Of a stretch of 64,000 bases of DNA, positions 51,187 through 60,031 are shown one piece after another. The notes under the pieces are model-generated. The model was not told where the DNA came from. It saw only the letters and a list, made by a program, of their open reading frames with translations, and did not search any database. How positions within the stretch are numbered: position 1 is the stretch's first letter; the number at the start of each line of letters is the position of its first letter. Position numbers and translations under genes: made by a program. Origin of the DNA: Limiplasma sp036652695 (GTDB lineage: Bacteria; Bacillota; Clostridia; Christensenellales; Aristaeellaceae); assembly GCA_036652695.1 (NCBI GenBank), contig JAVVVJ010000001.1:62001-126000 (forward strand). Direction: 5' to 3'.

Positions 51187-51399
51187 TCAATGCTTGTCCT
51201 GTTTCTTTTGGAGCGGCTCAACGCTCCCATCCGGGCGTTCAACGCGCACGCTTTCCAGCACCTGCCGCGCGTTTTCCCGGAAACCCTCCAAATATTCTTG
51301 GCGAAGCGCCGCGCGTTCCACCTGTTCCTCGGCGGTCAGGTCACGTTCACGGCTCAAGCGTGTTAGCTCGTTAATGCGCTCAATTTTTTCGTGCTCCAT
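51187..51399 (-). CDS. DUF896 (YnzC-like) small protein
   Basis: A 70-residue protein starting MEHEKIERINELTRLSRER, with LTAEEQVERAALRQEYLEGF and RENARQVLESVRV: the complete two-helix DUF896 pattern of YnzC/YlzI proteins. These are small cytosolic helical-hairpin proteins; some are SOS-regulated, but no LexA-type box is evident here. AAAGGA lies 14 nt before the ATG, a long spacing. It diverges from the GNAT gene at 51459 across 59 bp. Confidence 0.88.
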   Translation of the reverse strand: MEHEKIERINELTRLSRERDLTAEEQVERAALRQEYLEGFRENARQVLESVRVERPDGSVEPLQKKQDKH

Positions 51400-51458
51400 T
51401 TGGTTTTTTTCATTCCTTTCAGCACTTATTGCTTTGATCGGTAGGGGAGGCTTGCAAC

Positions 51459-51911
51459 ATGGTTCAGGGAAAATGGCTTTGCGCGGGCGGCGATCTTTCA
51501 CCCGCGCTCGCGCTGCGCACGCAGATCCTTGGCGTAGGCGAGGATGCGACCGATGAGCTGGCACAGCAGGTGCTGGTTTTTAACGGTGCGCAAGCCGTGG
51601 GTACCGCACGCCTGTGGTGGGCGGACGGCGCGTTTTGCATCGGCATGCTTTGCGTGCTGCCCCAGGAGCGCGGCAAGGGCTTTGGCGATTTGCTGATCCG
51701 GCTGCTGCTCTTTAAGGCGCTTACGCATGCGGCTACGCTCATCCGCGTTGACGCGCCCGCACCGCTTGTGCCCTTCTTTGCAAAATACGGCTTCCGTGCC
51801 GATGCGCTGGAGCTACCCGCCAATGGCAGCGTACCCATGTGCATGCGCGGGCAGGATGTGCAGTTAAGCCACTGCGGCGGCGGCTGCGATGGTTGCTCGC
51901 AAAGAGAGTAG
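51459..51911 (+). CDS. GNAT-family N-acetyltransferase with C-terminal cysteine tail
   Basis: A 150-residue single-domain acetyltransferase. Motif A is IGMLCVLPQERGKGFGDLLI, and FFAKYGFRAD matches the family's C-terminal motif. The last residues, LSHCGGGCDGCSQRE, carry three closely spaced cysteines not needed for the GNAT fold. GGGGAGG precedes the ATG. It is a single gene between the divergent DUF896 gene and a convergent glycosyltransferase gene 9 bp downstream. Confidence 0.85.
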   Translation: MVQGKWLCAGGDLSPALALRTQILGVGEDATDELAQQVLVFNGAQAVGTARLWWADGAFCIGMLCVLPQERGKGFGDLLIRLLLFKALTHAATLIRVDAPAPLVPFFAKYGFRADALELPANGSVPMCMRGQDVQLSHCGGGCDGCSQRE

Positions 51912-51920
51912 CGGCTTGGG

Positions 51921-53045
51921 CTACTCCTTGATGTCGAGCTTCTTTTTGAATACCCATTTGCGCTGTAGGTAGTAGCTTAGGAAGAAGAGCGCGATATCTA
52001 CCGGCAGCTTAGCGGCGTTATCGCTCCAACCCAGCCAAAGGTGCATGCTGCTGGTAAGCCCGGCGGAAAGCAGCATGATCAGGAAAAACACGCATAAATA
52101 GCGGGGAAAGGTTTTTTGAACCGATGCCTCGTTTGAAAAAACGAATTTGCGGTTGATAAAGAAGTTCGTTACGCCGGAGAACACCCGCGCCACGATGGTT
52201 GCCGTGGCGATGCGCGCCGATATTTGCATGAGCAAAAACCGAAAATCGTAATCCAGCGCGGGCACATAGGCCTTGAACAGGTTGTTAAGCAGCAGGTAGC
52301 TGCCGTAATCGATGCCAAAGCAGACCAGCGATGCGCTGATGAAGCGGAAAAAGCCGCCAAAGATAACGCCATAAATGCGCAGGCTATCGTGAAAGGCACG
52401 GAAATGGCTGCCCGCGTTGTTGTTTTCATAGACGGTTTCAATCGGCAGCATGCGCATGGGAAGCTTCAGCCCCGCGCATTCGATGAGCATATTCATTTCG
52501 TACTCGTAGCGTTCGCCGCGCACCGCCAGCATCGTGGGCAGCAGCTCGCGCGCAAAGCCGCGAAGGCCGGTTTGCGTATCGCCCACCCAGCGCCCGTACA
52601 GCAGCTTAAACACCACCGAGGTAATGCGGTTGCCCATGCGGCTTTTGGGCGGCACGTCCGCCTGTGAAAAATTCCGCGTGCCAAGGAGCAGCCCCTCGTG
52701 GTTGTGCTCCAGACTTTCTAGCATGCGCAGCACATCGTTCACGGTGTGCTGACCATCGCTGTCCGCCGTGATGATGATCTGCTGCTCCGGGCACTCCTCT
52801 TGCACCCACGCCATGCCCCGCTTGAGCGCCACGCCCTTGCCCGCATTTGGGGTATAGGAGAGCAGATGCACCTGATCGTCCTGCGGGATGCTTTCAAAAA
52901 GCGCGCGGCTTGCTTCGCCGCTGCCGTCATCAACAATGATGATTTTGCCAATGCCCGCGGCCTTGAGCGCCGCCACATAGGGCGGGAGGCGGTCGTCCGG
53001 CTTATAGGCAGGGATGACGACGGCGGTTTCCTTTGCGTTATTCAT
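51921..53045 (-). CDS. GT2 glycosyltransferase fused to a GtrA-like membrane domain
   Basis: A 374-residue fusion. The N-terminal 230 residues are a dolichyl-phosphate-mannose-synthase-like GT2 domain: VVIPAYKPDDRL, IIIVDDGSGEASR, ITADSDGQHTV (DxD) and the conserved GDTQTGLRGFARELLP. The C-terminal 135 residues are a GtrA-like domain with four helices, including VTNFFINRKFVF, the GtrA signature. Such pairs load a sugar on undecaprenyl phosphate and may flip it outward. ATG at 53045 is preferred (GAAGG upstream), but GTG at 53051 and ATG at 53060 are possible. It is last in the minus-strand envelope region. Confidence 0.9.
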   Translation of the reverse strand: MNNAKETAVVIPAYKPDDRLPPYVAALKAAGIGKIIIVDDGSGEASRALFESIPQDDQVHLLSYTPNAGKGVALKRGMAWVQEECPEQQIIITADSDGQHTVNDVLRMLESLEHNHEGLLLGTRNFSQADVPPKSRMGNRITSVVFKLLYGRWVGDTQTGLRGFARELLPTMLAVRGERYEYEMNMLIECAGLKLPMRMLPIETVYENNNAGSHFRAFHDSLRIYGVIFGGFFRFISASLVCFGIDYGSYLLLNNLFKAYVPALDYDFRFLLMQISARIATATIVARVFSGVTNFFINRKFVFSNEASVQKTFPRYLCVFFLIMLLSAGLTSSMHLWLGWSDNAAKLPVDIALFFLSYYLQRKWVFKKKLDIKE

Positions 53046-53082
53046 TTGCACAACCTTCATCCTTTCGTTGTCAAGCTTTTGG

Positions 53083-54630
53083 TTAATTGCGTATTTCAGT
53101 ATCCAAATAATCCGTCAAAAGGGGGGCGTAATCCTCGCCTGTATATTCGGCCAGCAGCGCTTCAAAATCCGCGCGCGTGGCGCGGGAAAAGGCGAAGCGC
53201 TCTGCATAGCGCCGCAAAAAGCCGTCCAGCCCGCTTGGCATGGCGCGATCCAGCGCGCATAGCGCCGCCGCGCCCCGGTTGTACACCACCAGCGCATATT
53301 CGCTCATGCTGCTGAAAAAATCCAGCGGCGCACCGGGGGTTATGCCGCGCGGAACGGTTACGCGCATGGCTGATTCCACGCGCGTGGCCTCCAGCTCGTC
53401 GCGTTCGGCGCGGCCATGAACGGCCTCTGTGTAGCGCAGGAGGCTGAACTCGCAAAGCGCCTCGTCTTGCCATGCTTGGTTGATGGGGTCGCTGCCGACC
53501 ATGGCGTACCACCATTGATGCGCCACCTCGTGCGCCACCACATATTCCAGCGCTCGCCCGCCCGCCGCTAGCTGGGAGGAGGCGATCATCACATGCGCGG
53601 GGTATTCCATGCCGCCCAAAGGAAAGTCGATTTCGCTTACGGTGAGGCTCGGATAAGGGTACGCGCCGTAGAGCTTTTCAAAGGTACGCAGCGCCTTGCG
53701 CGCGTAGCCCAGCGCCTCCTTGGCTGCGTTGGCGGCTTGCGCATAAGCGCTCACCAGCACGTCGCCCTCCATGGCCTGCGCCGCGTGGTAGCGCTCGCTG
53801 AGCGTAAAGGCGAAATCCCGCGCCGCGAGCAGCGAAAAACGATAGGTGACAACGCCCTGCCCATGCTCCGCGACAGGTTCGCCGCTTCCCGCGATCTGGT
53901 AGCCCTCCGGTGCGGTGATGCTCACGGTGTAGTTGGCGCAGTCGCTTAAGAAGGGATCACCCACGGGCGCATAGGCATCGGTGCGATACGCACCGTCCTC
54001 ATATACGGCGGGGATGGCAAAGGCGTTGCCCAGCGCCCAAATGTCGCTGTTCACGCCAAAGCGGTACGCCGCCTTGGGCACATAGACCGTATAGCGCAGT
54101 GTGAGCGTGAGCGTTTCGCCCGGCAGCCAGCTTGCATTCAGCGGCAGCAGGAGCGCCGTTTTGGCGGCGTCAAGGTAGCGATAGCCTACCGGCGCACCCT
54201 GCGCGGCATGGCCGTCAGGCGCTTTTTGCGCAGGGGCAAGCAGCGCCTGCGCCTCGCTGATCACAAGCGCGCCAAAGGAAAAACCATTGGGATAGCAGCG
54301 GCTGTAAAATTCATCGGTGGCGCAGGGCGAGGTTTCGGCGCTCTGAAAGGCGTTCGGCCACGTGCGAAGCACCGCGCTGTCGCGCGCGTCCGCGCCCCGG
54401 TTGACCAGCACCAGCCTCTGCCATACGCTTAACGAACCCGCGTCCGGGTTGAAGACCGCCTCAATCACAATGTTGTCCAGCCCCTCTGCCGCCGCAAGAA
54501 GCGCGGGCTTTGGCGCGTTTGGCACAAGGGCGGGCGCGGAAAACAGCGTACACGCCAGCCATATGGCGGCTAGGAGCGCGCAAAGCCCCAGAGCGATCCA
54601 CAGCGCAATGCGCCGTTTCGACTTGCGCAT
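53083..54630 (-). CDS. Membrane-anchored M1-family (gluzincin) metallopeptidase
   Basis: A 515-residue protein with an N-terminal helix (about 8-30) and an extracytoplasmic M1-type peptidase. The zinc site is HEVAHQWW (His367, Glu368, His371) with Glu390 18 residues further on (WQDEALCEF). The substrate-binding GxMEN motif appears as PLGGMEYPAHVM, where Asn is replaced by Tyr, so classical aminopeptidase specificity may be altered. The ATG shares a base with the stop of the zinc-ribbon membrane protein gene (TGATG), so the two are translationally coupled. Confidence 0.9.
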   Translation of the reverse strand: MRKSKRRIALWIALGLCALLAAIWLACTLFSAPALVPNAPKPALLAAAEGLDNIVIEAVFNPDAGSLSVWQRLVLVNRGADARDSAVLRTWPNAFQSAETSPCATDEFYSRCYPNGFSFGALVISEAQALLAPAQKAPDGHAAQGAPVGYRYLDAAKTALLLPLNASWLPGETLTLTLRYTVYVPKAAYRFGVNSDIWALGNAFAIPAVYEDGAYRTDAYAPVGDPFLSDCANYTVSITAPEGYQIAGSGEPVAEHGQGVVTYRFSLLAARDFAFTLSERYHAAQAMEGDVLVSAYAQAANAAKEALGYARKALRTFEKLYGAYPYPSLTVSEIDFPLGGMEYPAHVMIASSQLAAGGRALEYVVAHEVAHQWWYAMVGSDPINQAWQDEALCEFSLLRYTEAVHGRAERDELEATRVESAMRVTVPRGITPGAPLDFFSSMSEYALVVYNRGAAALCALDRAMPSGLDGFLRRYAERFAFSRATRADFEALLAEYTGEDYAPLLTDYLDTEIRN

Positions 54631-55700
54631 CAGATCAACGAGCCTATGTTGCCAAGCAGCACAAGCATGCGCTGTAGCACGCCGCTCATGAGCATGCCGC
54701 CTACCAAACCAATCAGGAGCGCGGTCAGCGTCATGCTAATGCAAATGCAGAGGATGCGCGCGGGCAGGAGCTGCGCCTCGGAGCGTCCCGTGACCGCTGC
54801 AAACAGGGTGCTCATCTGCGCGTAGCTCACCGCAAGGCCGCAGGCAATCGCCAGCAGGGAGAGCCACGGCGTCAGCAAAGAAAGCAGCATCGCGGCAAGC
54901 ACCACCGCCACCGTCGGCAGCGTCGTAATGGCGCAAAGCCCTAGCAGCAGCTCCCAAGAAAAGCGCGTTTTGCACACAGTGCAGAGGTACACCGTCATCA
55001 CGGCGGCGTTGACGAGCATGGCAAGCAGCTGGCAAAGCGCCGCAATGCCGCCTACCGAGGGCGCGATTCGCCCCGCGATATAGCTGATGCCTTGGTTCAT
55101 GGAGGCCGTGCTGCTTGCGACGCTGACGCCCGTGAGCGAGGAAATGGCCACGAGCAGCAGACCAATCACACTGCGCATGATCATCATGCCGCCCAAGAAG
55201 CTCAGGAGCAGCACCACGCCTGTAACCACTGGGCAGGTGAGGTGGTCGCGCCGCTCCAGCATGCCGCGCAGAACCTCCCCCGGGTGGCGGAAGCTATCCA
55301 AAAACGCGCGAGGCAGCTCGCTTAATGTGTTGAGCAGCACGTTTTCACCGCGCTCGGTCTGCTGACCGTACACATAGGGCGGCTGATAGCCCGTGGGGTA
55401 GCTCTGCTGGCTGTATTGGGAGTAGTTTTGCTGATACGCGCCCGGCTGAAAGCCTTGCTGGGGGTTGGCAGGCTGTTGATAGCCGCCATAAGCGCCCGGG
55501 TAGCCGGCAGGCGGCTGTTGACCGGTGGGCGCATAGCCTCCCATTTGTTGTGGATCAAACCCCGGCTGCCCCGGCGTGCCAAGCGGGGGATAGCCCATTG
55601 GAGCGCTGGGCTGGCTGTAGCCAGCCATCACCGGTTCGTTGCATACCGGGCAAAACATAGCGCCCTGCGGGAGTAAGCTGCCGCATTTTGGACAGTTCAT
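54630..55700 (-). CDS. Zinc-ribbon Yip1-like membrane protein
   Basis: A 356-residue protein. The N-terminus is a zinc ribbon (MNCPKCGSLL...MFCPVCNEP, Cys-x2-Cys twice). Then comes a linker of about 90 residues rich in Pro, Gln, Gly and Tyr (residues 28-115). The C-terminal half has five hydrophobic segments and resembles Yip1-family proteins. It is cytoplasmic at the N-terminus; function unknown. AGGAGG precedes the ATG at 55700, which follows an in-frame GTG at 55703. A promoter lies at 55736-55765. It is coupled to the M1 peptidase gene. Confidence 0.8.
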   Translation of the reverse strand: MNCPKCGSLLPQGAMFCPVCNEPVMAGYSQPSAPMGYPPLGTPGQPGFDPQQMGGYAPTGQQPPAGYPGAYGGYQQPANPQQGFQPGAYQQNYSQYSQQSYPTGYQPPYVYGQQTERGENVLLNTLSELPRAFLDSFRHPGEVLRGMLERRDHLTCPVVTGVVLLLSFLGGMMIMRSVIGLLLVAISSLTGVSVASSTASMNQGISYIAGRIAPSVGGIAALCQLLAMLVNAAVMTVYLCTVCKTRFSWELLLGLCAITTLPTVAVVLAAMLLSLLTPWLSLLAIACGLAVSYAQMSTLFAAVTGRSEAQLLPARILCICISMTLTALLIGLVGGMLMSGVLQRMLVLLGNIGSLI

Positions 55701-55735
55701 CACATGCCTCCTAAAAACGATCTATTCCGTTGCAC

Positions 55736-55765
55736 ATCATAGCATGCGCGTCTGCGCCGCGTCAA
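55736..55765 (-). promoter_or_regulatory. Promoter of the Yip1-like/M1 peptidase pair
   Basis: TTGACG (55765-55760), 18-bp spacer, TATGAT (55741-55736) with an upstream TG on the minus strand. It overlaps the end of the GT-C-like gene. Confidence 0.65.
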
Positions 55766-57993
55766 CTTGCGGCCGCTGGCGTCGCCGCCGCATAGGGGAT
55801 CAAAGAGCGATCCAGCAGGTACAGCCGCATGCCGCCTTGCTCCACAACCTGATCGGCAGGCAAGGTGCGCAGGTAGGTATCCAGCGTGGAAAGCGCATAA
55901 TAGCGCTCGTCCCAGAAATCGGCCTCGGTGGCGAGCACTGCGACGTTCATTTCCCGCAGCGCCGCGCCTACCTCCTCCAGCGGCAGGTTCATCAGGGGCA
56001 CAATGGGGTTGGAGGTGAGCACATAGCCGCGCCCGTCAATCGCATACTGGTAGCCTACGCGCGTGAGCAAAATCCGCTGATCCTGCGCCACATGCTCGCT
56101 GACGCGCCGCAGCTGTTCATACTGGCTGCGAAAGCCGTTGTCCAGCAAAATGCTTTCGCTTTCCATCACGTCCCGGCTGTAGCGGTAAAACGTGTTGGTA
56201 TATCCGGTTTGGTTTAGCCCCTTCACGGTGCCCAGCACGCACAGCGCCGCGCATAGGTAGGCAGGCAAGCGCCTGCAAAGCATGCGCAACGCGCCGCTCC
56301 TGTCGCTCGCGCGGAGGCGCTCCACTAGCCTTCCCCCATGCGCGCTCAACCAGCCGCACAGGCTGGGCCACGCGCTTTGCATTGCCGCAAGCCCCGCGCA
56401 GATCATGACCGCCGCCAGCATAAACCATTGTAGCGTATAGCGTTGCAGCTGCAAAAACGCGCCAGAAAAGCTGTAGAGCTTGCTATCCAGCACACCTGTC
56501 ATGGGCGCGAGCGTGCATAGCGTGAGCAGCGCACAGTACAGCAGCGGCGATAGCGCGCCGCGCATGGAGGGGTTGTTGTCGCTGAAAAATACGGCGATTG
56601 GGCCGTCCTTGGGCAGCGCGGCGCGAAGCTCCCGCTCCTTGCGCCCAAGCGAAAGCCGCCGCCATAGGAGAACTGCCAGCACGCACGCGATGGCGATCAG
56701 CGCGATGCGCAGCCCATATACGCCAATGGGCGTAGCGTAGCCCATCAGCACATCGCTATGCGCCTGCCAAAAGCTCACGTGCGTGGTGGTCGCCTCCAGC
56801 TTGTATTCGATTTGCATATAGGCGTTATACCATGGTGCGCTGGTATAGGTGGTCATCAGCCGCCATGGCGACAGCTCGCCCCATGTGGTAAAGCACCACA
56901 GGTTTCCCAAAAAGGCAATGACCGTGCCGACCGCCCCCGCAAGCGCGATGCCGATGGCGCCCAGTAGCGTGCGTCCCGCGCGGCGGTCACGGAGCAGCAA
57001 GCTTTCCAGCCAGCGCCACAGCACCCACGCCATCACAATGAAGGGCAGCACCACAAAGCACACCACATGCGCGCTCATCACCGTGAAGCATACCAGGAGC
57101 GATAGCGCGAGCCGCCCCACATATTGTTTCCAATTGCCCAGCGGTTCAAGCCCCTCAAATACGAGCATGCTCAAAAATAGCGCGAGGATTCGCCAGATGT
57201 CGCGCGGCGCGGTGGCGACGGAATCGTACAGGTTGGGCACCAAATTCAGCAGCACCACGCCCAGCAGCACCCACGCTTTGCGCTCGCGGCAGCAAATCAG
57301 GAGCAGCGCTAGGTAGGCCGCCGCCGCGTAAAAAATGAGCAGCCCAAGCCCTGTAAAGGCGGGCTTATCATTTGGGTAGCCAACCGCCCCGCCCGTATGG
57401 AACAGGCCGTAGCTCATGTATAGCTCCAGCGAGGGGAAATGGCTGTGACCGCGAAACTGGCCGGTCAAGTCGTTCTTTTCCAAAAGCTCCGCAAGGCTGC
57501 GGTCGTTACAGAAGCGCTGAGCGAGCGCCATGTATTCCCCCGCGTCTCCCCCGCCAACGCAGCGCATGCTCGAGCAAAGGCGCACGCACACCGGCGCCAG
57601 CAAAATGACGATGCAGAGCGCAAAGCACAGCGCGATCAGCGCGGGCTTGTCAAACCGGCATACGCGGCGCGCGAACCGCCACCCGCGCAAAAGCAGCGCG
57701 GGGATGCGCCGCGCGCGCCTGAAAAGCATCAGGAGCAGGCACAGGGCAGCCAGCGCGGGCGGCGCGCCAATGAACACAAGCCGCGGCGCTTGCGGCCACA
57801 CAAGGCCGAGCAGCAGCATCCAAAGGTATTGCACAAACGGCGTGGCGGCAACGCCCGTAAGCACGCACGCCACGCGGCTCTTTTTGCTGAACCAGCGGTG
57901 CGCCCCAAAGAGCGCGCCGAGCGCCGCCGCCTGTAAAACGCAGCTGAGCAGGAAGAGGTTGCGCCAGCCGTTGCCCACGTCAAGCCAAGTCAT
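55762..57993 (-). CDS. Large polytopic membrane protein, GT-C glycosyltransferase-like
   Basis: A 743-residue protein with about 13-15 hydrophobic segments and a soluble C-terminal domain (about 600-743). The first large extracytoplasmic loop holds CVGGGDAGEYMALAQRF followed by HSHFPSLELYM, like the acidic loop of GT-C enzymes that use polyprenyl-phosphate sugars. I do not recognise the exact family. The ATG shares one base with the stop of the DUF354 gene (TGATG). With the lipid-sugar synthase genes upstream, transfer of sugars outside the membrane is a fair inference. Confidence 0.72.
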   Translation of the reverse strand: MTWLDVGNGWRNLFLLSCVLQAAALGALFGAHRWFSKKSRVACVLTGVAATPFVQYLWMLLLGLVWPQAPRLVFIGAPPALAALCLLLMLFRRARRIPALLLRGWRFARRVCRFDKPALIALCFALCIVILLAPVCVRLCSSMRCVGGGDAGEYMALAQRFCNDRSLAELLEKNDLTGQFRGHSHFPSLELYMSYGLFHTGGAVGYPNDKPAFTGLGLLIFYAAAAYLALLLICCRERKAWVLLGVVLLNLVPNLYDSVATAPRDIWRILALFLSMLVFEGLEPLGNWKQYVGRLALSLLVCFTVMSAHVVCFVVLPFIVMAWVLWRWLESLLLRDRRAGRTLLGAIGIALAGAVGTVIAFLGNLWCFTTWGELSPWRLMTTYTSAPWYNAYMQIEYKLEATTTHVSFWQAHSDVLMGYATPIGVYGLRIALIAIACVLAVLLWRRLSLGRKERELRAALPKDGPIAVFFSDNNPSMRGALSPLLYCALLTLCTLAPMTGVLDSKLYSFSGAFLQLQRYTLQWFMLAAVMICAGLAAMQSAWPSLCGWLSAHGGRLVERLRASDRSGALRMLCRRLPAYLCAALCVLGTVKGLNQTGYTNTFYRYSRDVMESESILLDNGFRSQYEQLRRVSEHVAQDQRILLTRVGYQYAIDGRGYVLTSNPIVPLMNLPLEEVGAALREMNVAVLATEADFWDERYYALSTLDTYLRTLPADQVVEQGGMRLYLLDRSLIPYAAATPAAAS

Positions 57994-59048
57994 CAGCCGT
58001 TCCTCCCCGCTTTGGCGAGCCGATCCATTTCGGCTAGATAATAGCTGTTGATATCCACTTTTTCCGCCAGCAGCTTCGCCTGCTTTTGGCGCCCCAGCGC
58101 TTCAAGCTCCGGCAGCTGCAACAGCGCCTCGGCCTGCGCGGTGGCGCGCTCGTAGCGATCCTCGCCATCGTTGAAGTTGTAAAGCAGATGGAAGCGCTCG
58201 CACTGCTCCCGGGTGCTGCCGGATACGATGGTGTTCACGTACAGCGCGTGCGTGCCCAACACCACGGCCTCGCTGGCCATGGTTGCTCCCTCGCTGTACA
58301 CCAAGCGCGCAAACGCCAGCACATGGTGGATCAGCGCATAGGGAGTGGTGAGCAGGTTGGGCTTGAGCGCATCGGGCAGCTTGCCCTCGGCGCTCACGTA
58401 TACGCGGGCATATTTCTCCAGCCTTCGCACCAGCGCGAGCTTGCCCGCATCGTCCAGACCCTTCTTGCCAATATCGTGGCTTGCGTTCCATGCCACAAAC
58501 CGCACCAGAATGTACGGCTCATCGGGCTGAAAGCCAACGTCGCGAAGCTTTTGGCGCTCGGGCGTAAACACGGAGGGGTGCAGGTAAAAAAGCTCCTTGT
58601 AGGTATCAAGGCGCTCCTGACGAGGGCCTAAATCGGTTAAAAAGGTGCGCGGCGTAAGGATTTTAGTGGAGAGGTGCTTGCAGATGCGCAGGCTGAATTT
58701 GCTGACCTCCGTATCCTCGTAGATGAGGTGGGGCTTGCGGCTCACCCACGCGGCCACCGCCATCATGGGGGAGGCGCGGCCAATCAAAATATCGGGCTGA
58801 AAGCGAAGCGCGCGCCACGCGAAGCGCACGCAGAGGCTTGTAAACAGCCAGCCCTTTTCAATCACGTTTTTGCCCGTGCTGCGGGCGCAGAGCAGGTAGG
58901 GGATGTCAAAGCTTTGCAGCAGCGTGGTGTTGCCGTCCTTTTCCGCCACAAGGGAAAGCACCTCGTCACCACGCGCGTGCATGCGCTGGAGGATATTGCG
59001 AAACTGATGCACCCACGCGGGATGCTGAAAACAAATCATCGCCTTCAT
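57993..59048 (-). CDS. DUF354-family (GT-B-like) protein
   Basis: A 351-residue cytosolic protein of the DUF354 family, which is found in archaeal and bacterial surface-polysaccharide clusters and resembles GT-B glycosyltransferases or UDP-GlcNAc 2-epimerases. Recognisable parts are FQHPAWVHQFRNILQRMHAR, EDTEVSKFSLRICKHLSTKI, FTPERQKLRDVGFQPDEPYI and the late GATMASEAVVLGTHALYVN. The ATG at 59048 overlaps the stop of the GT2 gene by 4 nt. Reaction unknown; it probably makes or transfers a sugar for the same glycan as its neighbours. Confidence 0.85.
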   Translation of the reverse strand: MKAMICFQHPAWVHQFRNILQRMHARGDEVLSLVAEKDGNTTLLQSFDIPYLLCARSTGKNVIEKGWLFTSLCVRFAWRALRFQPDILIGRASPMMAVAAWVSRKPHLIYEDTEVSKFSLRICKHLSTKILTPRTFLTDLGPRQERLDTYKELFYLHPSVFTPERQKLRDVGFQPDEPYILVRFVAWNASHDIGKKGLDDAGKLALVRRLEKYARVYVSAEGKLPDALKPNLLTTPYALIHHVLAFARLVYSEGATMASEAVVLGTHALYVNTIVSGSTREQCERFHLLYNFNDGEDRYERATAQAEALLQLPELEALGRQKQAKLLAEKVDINSYYLAEMDRLAKAGRNG

Positions 59049-60031
59049 CGTTCTGGCTCTCCGTTCTCGCAGGATTCCTGCCGTTTCTGTGCGTGCTCGC
59101 ACTCCATCTTGCGCACGCGGTACTGCACATCCTCCAGCAGCTTGCGGTTATCGCTGATAATATCCGCCTGTATGCCGGAAATGAAAATTTGCACGCCGAT
59201 CATCAGCAAAGCGGAGCATAAGATCAGCGATTGCACATGCCCGTTGCCGGTGCCGGAAAAGAAAAACACCAAAAAACGCACGCCAAGGATGACGCCCAGC
59301 AAAAAGAAAATGGAACCGATCATGCCAAAAAAGCGCATGGGCTTGTACATGGCAAACGAGCGCACAATGACCGTGGACGAGCGCTTCATATAGCGCCACA
59401 TGCTGCTGAACAGCCGCGAGGGGCGAAGCTCGGGGTTTGTGCGCACGGGCACGCTTAAAATGGCGGTGTTGTTCCAACCCGCCTGAATGATGGTTTCCAA
59501 GGTATAGGTATATTCATTGACCACGTTGAGGCGCATCGCCGCCTCGCGGCTATAGGCGCGAAAGCCGCTAGGCGCGTCGGGTACATCGGTATTGGAGGCC
59601 ACGCGCACGACCCAGCTGCCCAAATGCTGAAAGAGCTTCTTGCGCGCTGAAAAATGCTCCGTTTCATCAATCGGGCGCGCGCCGATCACCATATCCGCCT
59701 TTTCGTTGAGGATGGGGCGCACGAGCTGTTCAATATCCGCGCCGCAGTATTGGTCATCCGCGTCCGTATTGACGATGATATCCGCGCCAAGCTGCAAGCA
59801 AGCGTCAATGCCAGCCATAAAGCCGCGCGCCAGCCCCTTATTCTGCTTGAAGGATACGATGTGGTTGACGCCCCATTCGCGCGCCACCTGCACGGTGGCA
59901 TCGGTGGAGCCGTCGTTGATAATCAGCACCTCTAGCCGATCGATGCCTTCGATCCTTTTGGGCAGATGCTCCAGCGCTACACGGAGGGTTTCAGCCTCGT
60001 TATAGCAGGGAATTTGAATGATCAGCTTCAT
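59045..60031 (-). CDS. GT2 polyprenyl-phosphate glycosyltransferase (DPM1-like)
   Basis: A 328-residue enzyme: GT-A domain (LIIQIPCYNEAETL, LIINDGSTDATVQ, IIVNTDADDQYCG) and two C-terminal helices (about 230-255 and 265-290). The conserved DAPSGFRAYSREAAMRLNVV agrees with dolichol-phosphate-mannose-synthase-like proteins. It would load a sugar onto a lipid phosphate carrier. ATG at 60031 has AGGGAG 9 nt upstream; ATG at 60037 is only 3 nt away. The gene starts inside the end of the upstream membrane-protein gene (32-nt overlap). Confidence 0.9.
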   Translation of the reverse strand: MKLIIQIPCYNEAETLRVALEHLPKRIEGIDRLEVLIINDGSTDATVQVAREWGVNHIVSFKQNKGLARGFMAGIDACLQLGADIIVNTDADDQYCGADIEQLVRPILNEKADMVIGARPIDETEHFSARKKLFQHLGSWVVRVASNTDVPDAPSGFRAYSREAAMRLNVVNEYTYTLETIIQAGWNNTAILSVPVRTNPELRPSRLFSSMWRYMKRSSTVIVRSFAMYKPMRFFGMIGSIFFLLGVILGVRFLVFFFSGTGNGHVQSLILCSALLMIGVQIFISGIQADIISDNRKLLEDVQYRVRKMECEHAQKRQESCENGEPER

